From Proteobacteria bacterium UBA2363 (GTDB lineage Bacteria > Pseudomonadota > Gammaproteobacteria > Xanthomonadales > UBA2363), in contig DDTN01000034.1 in the NCBI GenBank assembly GCA_002344355.1, positions 22,162 to 86,161 on the forward strand: 64,000 bases of DNA, in the 5' to 3' direction. The position numbers and the translations under genes are program-made. The notes under the pieces are model-generated. The model searched no databases, was not told the DNA's origin, and saw nothing but the letters and a program-made list of their open reading frames with translations. Positions 58,930 through 64,000 of this stretch are shown here, piece by piece (position 1 is the first letter of the stretch; each line of letters opens with the position of its first letter).

Positions 58930-60520
58930 CGAAACGGTCCTTCTCGATCGGGGCGTTGAAGGCGGCCGACAGCGCCAGGCCCAGCACCCGGCGGGTGTCG
59001 GCGGGATCGATCACGCCGTCGTCCCACAGGCGGGCGGTCGCGTAGTAGGGATGGCCCTGGCGCTCGTACTGCTCGCGGATCGGCGCCTTGAAGGCCTCCT
59101 CCTCGTCCTTCGGCCACTGCCCGCCGCCGGCCTCGATACCGTCGCGGCGCACGGTGGCCAGCACGCCGGCGGCCTGTTCGCCGCCCATCACCGAGATCCG
59201 CGCGTTCGGCCACATCCACAGGAAGCGCGGCTGGTAGCCGCGGCCGCACATCGCGTAGTTGCCGGCGCCGAAGCTGCCGCCGATCAGCACGGTGAACTTG
59301 GGCACGTGCGAGCAGGCCACCGCGGTCACCATCTTGGCGCCGTCCTTGGCGATGCCGGCGTTCTCGTACTTGCGGCCGACCATGAAGCCGGTGATGTTCT
59401 GCAGGAACACCAGCGGGATGTCGCGCTGGTTGCACAGCTCGATGAAGTGCGCGCCCTTGAGCGCGCTTTCGGCGAACAGGATGCCGTTGTTGGCGACGAT
59501 GCCGACCGGGTAGCCGTGGATGTGCGCGAAGCCGGTGACCAGGGTCTTGCCGTAGCGCGGCTTGAACTCCTGCAGCTCGCTGCCGTCGACGATGCGGGCG
59601 ATCACCTCGCGCACGTCGTAGGGCTGGCGGGTGTCCGGCGGCAGCACGCCGTACAGCTCGGCGGGGTCGTAGAGCGGCTCGCGCGGCGCGCGCAGCGCCG
59701 CCGGCATCGCCTTGCGCCGGTTCAGGTGGGCGACGATGTCGCGGGCGATCGCCAGGGCGTGCTGGTCGTTCTCGGCGAAGTGGTCGGCGACGCCGGACAC
59801 CGCGGTGTGCACGTCGGCGCCGCCCAGGGCCTCGGCGTCGACCACCTCGCCGGTGGCCGCCTTCACCAGCGGCGGGCCGCCCAGGAAGATGGTGCCCTGC
59901 TCGCGGACGATCACGGTCTCGTCGCTCATCGCCGGCACGTAGGCGCCGCCGGCGGTGCACGAGCCCATCACCACCGCGACCTGCGGGATGTTGCGGGCGC
60001 TCAGCCGCGCCTGGTTGTAGAAGATCCGGCCGAAATGGTCGCGGTCGGGGAAGACCTCGTCCTGCAGCGGCAGGAAGGCGCCGCCGGAGTCGACCAGGTA
60101 CACGCAGGGCAGGTGGTTCTCCAGGGCGATCTCCTGCGCGCGCAGGTGCTTCTTGACGGTCACCGGGAAGTAGGTGCCGCCCTTCACGGTGGCGTCGTTG
60201 GCGACCACCATCACCTCGGTGCCGGCGACCCGGCCGATGCCGGTGACGACCCCGGCGCCCGGCGCGGCGCCGTCGTACATGCCGTGCGCGGCCAGCGGCG
60301 ACAGTTCCAGGAACGGCGAGCCGGGGTCGAGCAGGGCGCGGATGCGCTCGCGCGGCAGCAGCTTGCCGCGCGCGGTGTGCTTTTCGCGGGCCTTGGCGCC
60401 GCCGCCCTCGGCGGCTGCCGCCATCTGCGCGCGCAGGTCCTCGACCAGGCCGCGCAGGTGGTCGGCGTTGCGGCGGAACTCCTCGCCGCGGGGATCGATC
60501 TGGCTGGTCAGGACCGGCAT
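58913..60520 (-). CDS. liuB: Methylcrotonyl-CoA carboxylase carboxyltransferase (beta) subunit
   Basis: Transfers the carboxyl group from biotin to 3-methylcrotonyl-CoA. The 535-residue protein has N- and C-terminal carboxyltransferase halves: GVVTGIGRVAG, VYLVDSGGAFLPLQ, VMGSCTAGGAYVPAMSDE, then GIVANNGILFAESALKGAHFIELC, and FGAGNYAMCGR. Full length for MccB/LiuB. ATG 60520 is chosen because MPVLTSQIDP is the usual family start; a longer frame begins 13 codons upstream. No isovaleryl-CoA dehydrogenase (liuA) precedes it here; the upstream neighbour is a GGDEF gene. Confidence 0.92.
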   Translation of the reverse strand: MPVLTSQIDPRGEEFRRNADHLRGLVEDLRAQMAAAAEGGGAKAREKHTARGKLLPRERIRALLDPGSPFLELSPLAAHGMYDGAAPGAGVVTGIGRVAGTEVMVVANDATVKGGTYFPVTVKKHLRAQEIALENHLPCVYLVDSGGAFLPLQDEVFPDRDHFGRIFYNQARLSARNIPQVAVVMGSCTAGGAYVPAMSDETVIVREQGTIFLGGPPLVKAATGEVVDAEALGGADVHTAVSGVADHFAENDQHALAIARDIVAHLNRRKAMPAALRAPREPLYDPAELYGVLPPDTRQPYDVREVIARIVDGSELQEFKPRYGKTLVTGFAHIHGYPVGIVANNGILFAESALKGAHFIELCNQRDIPLVFLQNITGFMVGRKYENAGIAKDGAKMVTAVACSHVPKFTVLIGGSFGAGNYAMCGRGYQPRFLWMWPNARISVMGGEQAAGVLATVRRDGIEAGGGQWPKDEEEAFKAPIREQYERQGHPYYATARLWDDGVIDPADTRRVLGLALSAAFNAPIEKDRFGVFRM

Positions 60521-60604
60521 GCGTGCTCGCGCGCGTGTAAGGACCCCGCATGAAACCACAATGCCGTGACCGCCGTCACCCGCGATGCCGAACCGTCGGC
60601 ACCC

Positions 60605-62110
60605 TCAGACAGGCAGGGCCGCGCCGCCGGCACGGCGCCCGGCGCGATCGGGCTTGACCGCGTACATGGCGCGGTCGGCGCGCGCCAGCAGGCTGTCGTA
60701 GCCGTCGTCGCCGGGCTCCAGCGCCGACAGGCCGAAGCTCGCCGTCACCGGGCCGGCGGGGCCGGTCGGCAGGTCGGCCAGGGCGTCCCGGATGGCATGG
60801 ACGATCCCGGCCGCCTCGGCGATGGCGGCGCCGGGCAGCAGCACGGCGAACTCGTCGCCGCTCAGGCGGCCGATCAGGTCGCCGGGGCGGACGTGGCCGG
60901 CGCAGGTGTCGGCCACGGCGCGCAAGGCGGCATCGCCGGCGGCATGGCCGGCGCCGTCGTTGATCTCCTTGAGGCGGTCGACGTCGACCATCACCAGCAC
61001 CACCGGTTCGCCACGCCGGCGGGCGACGGCGATCGCCGCGCGCGCGCCCTCCTCGAAGATGCGCCGCGACAGCGCGCCGGTCAGGGGATCGTGGGTGACC
61101 AGGCGGCGCAGGCGTTCGTTGTCGCCGTACAGGGCCGGCACGGCGAGCCCGAAGTAGCTGTTCGCGGCCAGCGTGATCAGCACGAACTGCAGGATCAGCG
61201 CCTGCCCGCCGAGCCCGAGCAGGGTGGTGGCGGCGACCAGCAGGACGGTGAACGCGGCGATCGCCAGCAGCACCCCCAGCTCCGGTTCGCTGTGCACGAT
61301 CCACAACTGCACGACCAGGGCGGCGAACAGGCAGAAGATCACCGTCTGCGGCTGGTCGACCAGGCTCGCGGCAGCGAGCAGGGCGGCCGAGCCGCCGAGC
61401 AGCAGGAGCAGCTTCAGCAGCCAGCTCCGGCCGAGCCCGCCGATCGGCGCCGGCGCCCCGAAGCGCAGCTTGCCGGAGCGTTCCGGCAGGCCGGCCGCCG
61501 CCGCCGCGCGGTTGAGCGCGACCGCCGCCAGGGGTCCCAGGGTCAGCAGGCCGGCGTAGTCGCCGATCCACCAGGGCGCCAGCAGGGGCAGCCACTCGCC
61601 CGGCGCCACCAGGCCGGCCAGGCGCAGGCTGAAGGCGCCGCCCAGGCCGGCGACGATGGCGCCGGCCAGGCCGCCGAGCAGGAACAGGGTGACCTTGGCC
61701 GGCGTGGTCGGTGCCGCCGCGCCCCAGGCGAAGCGCCGCAGCAGCATCGCCGGGATCGCATAGGCGCCGGTGTGGGCGGCCGCGAAGCCGGCCGCCGCCA
61801 GCGCCAGCGCCGCCGGCTCGGCATGCTGGCCGTACATCCGGTCGGCCAGCGCGGTCGCCAGCAGGCAGGCCAGCCAGAGCACCGGCAGGGCGCGCGCGCC
61901 CAGCACCAGCAGGGCGGCGAAAGTGACCGCGGCGGGCGGGAACCACAGGCTGGCGTGCGGGGCGTACTCGAGCAGCCAGGCGGCCAGGAAGGCGGCCATC
62001 CAGGCGACGAACACCGCTGCATGCAGCCCTGCCGCCACCAGCGGCGGGGAGCGACGGGGTGCGGTGGCGGGGCTGGCCGTCATTGGCGGGTGCCGTCCGG
62101 GGCTGTCCAT
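60605..62110 (-). CDS. MASE1-GGDEF diguanylate cyclase
   Basis: A 501-residue membrane protein. The first 330 residues hold about eight to ten membrane helices of a MASE1-type sensor (FLAAWLLEYAPHASLWFPPAAVTFAALL). The C-terminus has a GGDEF domain: DPLTGALSRRIF, VMVDVDRLKEIND, and the active-site sequence SGDEF (417-421), a permissible variant of GGDEF. No RxxD inhibitory site is evident upstream of it. It should make cyclic di-GMP in response to an unknown signal. An alternative start is ATG 62083. Confidence 0.88.
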   Translation of the reverse strand: MDSPGRHPPMTASPATAPRRSPPLVAAGLHAAVFVAWMAAFLAAWLLEYAPHASLWFPPAAVTFAALLVLGARALPVLWLACLLATALADRMYGQHAEPAALALAAAGFAAAHTGAYAIPAMLLRRFAWGAAAPTTPAKVTLFLLGGLAGAIVAGLGGAFSLRLAGLVAPGEWLPLLAPWWIGDYAGLLTLGPLAAVALNRAAAAAGLPERSGKLRFGAPAPIGGLGRSWLLKLLLLLGGSAALLAAASLVDQPQTVIFCLFAALVVQLWIVHSEPELGVLLAIAAFTVLLVAATTLLGLGGQALILQFVLITLAANSYFGLAVPALYGDNERLRRLVTHDPLTGALSRRIFEEGARAAIAVARRRGEPVVLVMVDVDRLKEINDGAGHAAGDAALRAVADTCAGHVRPGDLIGRLSGDEFAVLLPGAAIAEAAGIVHAIRDALADLPTGPAGPVTASFGLSALEPGDDGYDSLLARADRAMYAVKPDRAGRRAGGAALPV

Positions 62111-62480
62111 GGCTGGCCGCCGGGGCGCGCTGGCCGCGGCGGGTGACGGGTCGTTGCGGTGAGCCTACCGCCCGCTGGCGATTCGTGCCAGCCGCCGGCG
62201 CGGGGCGGCCACACGGTGCGGTCTGCGGAGGGCGGACGGGGCGCTCGGAACGGCGCGCTGGCCCGCCCGTGAGGGTCCCTGGATTCCATCACCGGCCGCT
62301 GTGGTCAGCGAGCCAGCCGGGGGGGCGGAGGACGCGCAGCCGCCGTGCGGGCTGCCGGGGAGCCCCGGGAGGGCGGCCAAGGGCGGTCCGGTCGGGGCGC
62401 GCGCGATGCCGGTCGACGCGGGCCGTGCCGCAACCGGTCCGGCCGCCGCGGGCGTGCCGCCGCGGCCGGACCGCGAGGGC
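62111..62480. other. Intergenic gap, nothing recognised
   Basis: This 370-bp GC-rich gap lies between the GGDEF gene start and a small lipoprotein gene end. It should contain the GGDEF promoter; no clear -10 or -35 element, hairpin repeat, RNA or coding sequence was seen. Confidence 0.5.
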
Positions 62481-62852
62481 TCAGCGCTGGTCGTCCTCGG
62501 CGGCCTCTTCCAGTTTCCTGCGGGCCTCCTCGAGCGCCTCCTCGGTGCGCTCCAGGGCCTCGGCGGTCTCGCGCTTGCCGGCCTCCATGGCCTGGCTGGC
62601 GGATTCGGAGATCGCCTCGCCGGCCTCCTCGACCTTCTCCGCGGCCGCCTCGGCGCCGGCGCGGGTGGCCGCGGCAGCCTCGCTGCCGGCCTGGCGGGCG
62701 GCGGCCGCGGCGGCCTCGGCATGGGCGCGTGCCTGGTCGGCCGGCGGCACCGCCACGGGTTCCGGGGTGGCCGGCGGCGGCGCCGGCTCCTCGCGCTTGC
62801 AGGCCACCAGGGCGGCCGCCAGGAACAGGGGAATCAGGACTCGGGTTGCCAT
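62481..62852 (-). CDS. Small lipoprotein with Ala/Glu-rich helical tail
   Basis: A 123-residue predicted lipoprotein with a short signal peptide ending in ALVAC (Cys18), a Pro-rich linker (EEPAPPPATPEPVAVPP) and then a long charged helix of Ala, Glu and Arg (AEKVEEAGEAISESASQAM, EALEEARRKLEEAAEDD). The tail should form a coiled coil, resembling small envelope lipoproteins and LEA-like proteins. Function unknown. It lies between the thiolase and GGDEF genes on the same strand. Confidence 0.7.
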   Translation of the reverse strand: MATRVLIPLFLAAALVACKREEPAPPPATPEPVAVPPADQARAHAEAAAAAARQAGSEAAAATRAGAEAAAEKVEEAGEAISESASQAMEAGKRETAEALERTEEALEEARRKLEEAAEDDQR

Positions 62853-63000
62853 CGGTGCGCTCCTCCGCGCGGTTTTGGGCGCGCCAGTTATAGCACCGGA
62901 GCCGGCTGGCGGGAGAGGCCGGCCGGGGTGGCGGAGATCGCCGGCCGGGACCGCGCCGCGGCGGCCGCGGCGGCCCGCCGCGGTCGCCGTGCGCGCAGGC

Positions 63001-64000
63001 TCAGGCCAGTTCGATGGCCAGCGCCGTGGCCTCGCCGCCACCGATGCACAGGCTGGCGACGCCGCGCCGGCCACCGGTGGCGATCAGCGCATGCAGCAGG
63101 GTCACCACGATGCGCGCGCCGGAGGCGCCGATCGGGTGGCCGAGCGCGCAGGCGCCGCCGTGGATGTTGAGCCGGCCATGGTCGATGCCCAGCTCGCGCA
63201 TCGGCGCCATCGCCACGCAGGCGAACGCCTCGTTGACCTCGAACAGGTCGACGTCGCCGACCGACCAGCCGGCGCGCTCCAGCACCCGGGCGATCGCGGT
63301 CACCGGCGCGGTGGTGAACCAGGCCGGTTCGTGGGCGTGGCTGGCGTGCGCGACGATCCGCGCCAGCGGCCTGGCGCCGAGCCGGGTCGCGGCGTCGGCC
63401 GACATCACCACGGTCGCCGCGGCGCCGTCGGAGATCTTCGAGCTGGAGGCCGCGGTGATGGTGCCGCCGTCGCGCTTGAAGGCCGGCCGCAGGCTGGCGA
63501 TCTTGCCCAGATCGCAGCGGGCCGGCTCCTCGTCGGTGGCGACCTCGACCTCGCCCTTGCGGGTGGCCACCTTGACCGGCGCGATCTCGCCGGCGAAGCG
63601 GCCGTCGGCGATCGCCTTCATGGCGCGCTCGACCGAGGCGGTCGCGAAGGCGTCCTGCTCCTCGCGGCTGAAGCCGTACTTCTCGACGCACTGCTCGCCG
63701 AACACGCCCATCGCCTGCTTGTCGTAGGGGTTGGTCAGGCCGTCCCACATCATGTGGTCGACGATCTCGCCGTTGCCCATCCGGTAGCCGCCGCGCGCCT
63801 TGCCGAGCATGTAGGGGGCGTTGGTCATCGACTCCATGCCGCCGGCGACCACGACCTGCGCCGAGCCGGCGCGGATGGCGTCGTGCGCCAGCATGATCGC
63901 CTTCATCCCGGACCCGCACACCTTGTTGATGGTGGTGCAGGCCGCCGAGCGCGGCAGCCCGGCGCCGAGCGCCGCCTGGCGGGCCGGCGCCTGGCCGAGG
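63001..64000 (-). CDS. Acetyl-CoA acetyltransferase (thiolase), 3' part (5' end outside window)
   Basis: About 333 C-terminal residues of a thiolase. The nucleophilic Cys is in INKVCGSGMKA, the histidine in FEVNEAF (His replaced at NEAF as usual) and the second active-site block in GGACALGHPIGASGAR, with the last Cys in CIGGGEA. Condenses or cleaves acetoacetyl-CoA, which would complete leucine breakdown after HMG-CoA lyase or serve fatty-acid or butanoate metabolism. The reading frame continues past position 64000. Confidence 0.92.
   Translation of the reverse strand, partial: LGQAPARQAALGAGLPRSAACTTINKVCGSGMKAIMLAHDAIRAGSAQVVVAGGMESMTNAPYMLGKARGGYRMGNGEIVDHMMWDGLTNPYDKQAMGVFGEQCVEKYGFSREEQDAFATASVERAMKAIADGRFAGEIAPVKVATRKGEVEVATDEEPARCDLGKIASLRPAFKRDGGTITAASSSKISDGAAATVVMSADAATRLGARPLARIVAHASHAHEPAWFTTAPVTAIARVLERAGWSVGDVDLFEVNEAFACVAMAPMRELGIDHGRLNIHGGACALGHPIGASGARIVVTLLHALIATGGRRGVASLCIGGGEATALAIELA

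Noticed and set aside
60605..62146. A plus-strand protein of about 526 codons at 60566-62146
   Set aside because: It lies wholly on the antisense of the GGDEF gene and is a high-GC shadow with no domain or start signal.

Overview
The window reads as chromosomal DNA of a very GC-rich gammaproteobacterium, most likely of the order Lysobacterales (Xanthomonadales). This rests on gene content: ClpS/ClpA, a NudJ-MnmA-HflD cluster, a PA0069-type radical SAM protein, a leucine-catabolic liu-type cluster, a TgpA transglutaminase cluster, and secreted proteins carrying an LF-x-x-GF motif. No rRNA or tRNA gene was seen, so the assignment is an inference.

Region 1 (about 0.3-19.8 kb) is a defence island of visibly lower GC than its surroundings. 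Nine same-strand genes are packed tightly, several overlapping by 4 bp: a C5-cytosine methyltransferase, a Vsr-type endonuclease, the SNF2-like helicase DrmD, a DUF2075 helicase with an N-terminal PD-(D/E)XK nuclease, the adenine methylase DrmMI, a GHKL ATPase fused to a PD-(D/E)XK-like domain (HgiDII/BbrUII-like), the helicase DrmA, the DUF1998 protein DrmB and the phospholipase-D-like DrmC. This is a class 1 DISARM locus extended by the parts of a Dcm/Vsr/GHKL restriction system and by an extra helicase-nuclease. The C-terminus of a WYL-domain regulator lies just upstream.

Region 2 (19.9-31.2 kb) holds a secreted delta-60-repeat protein, a HipBA toxin-antitoxin pair behind a perfect 11-bp inverted-repeat operator, nudJ-mnmA-hflD, clpS and clpA, a DUF559 nuclease embedded in GC-rich hairpin repeats, and an Slp-type lipoprotein.

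Region 3 (31.2-41.4 kb) holds a secreted subtilase-like protein with Glu at the catalytic Asp position, the MoxR-DUF58-TgpA cluster, and a secreted beta-helix protein. Tandem arrays (34-bp, hexamer and heptamer) and more hairpin repeats lie between these genes.

Region 4 (41.5-54.1 kb) holds an AhpD-like protein, an Uup-like ABC-F ATPase, a membrane protein, a short-chain dehydrogenase, an ECF sigma factor, YciI and VOC genes sharing an ECF-type promoter motif, an MFS exporter, a lower-GC insertion with a secreted protein, a large secreted protein and the radical SAM gene.

Region 5 (54.2-64 kb) starts with a lower-GC NucS-like nuclease gene. A minus-strand series follows: a GGDEF protein and a methylcrotonyl-CoA carboxylase cluster (liuB, a lipoprotein gene, liuC, liuD), preceded by a small lipoprotein gene and the 3' part of a thiolase gene cut by the window end.
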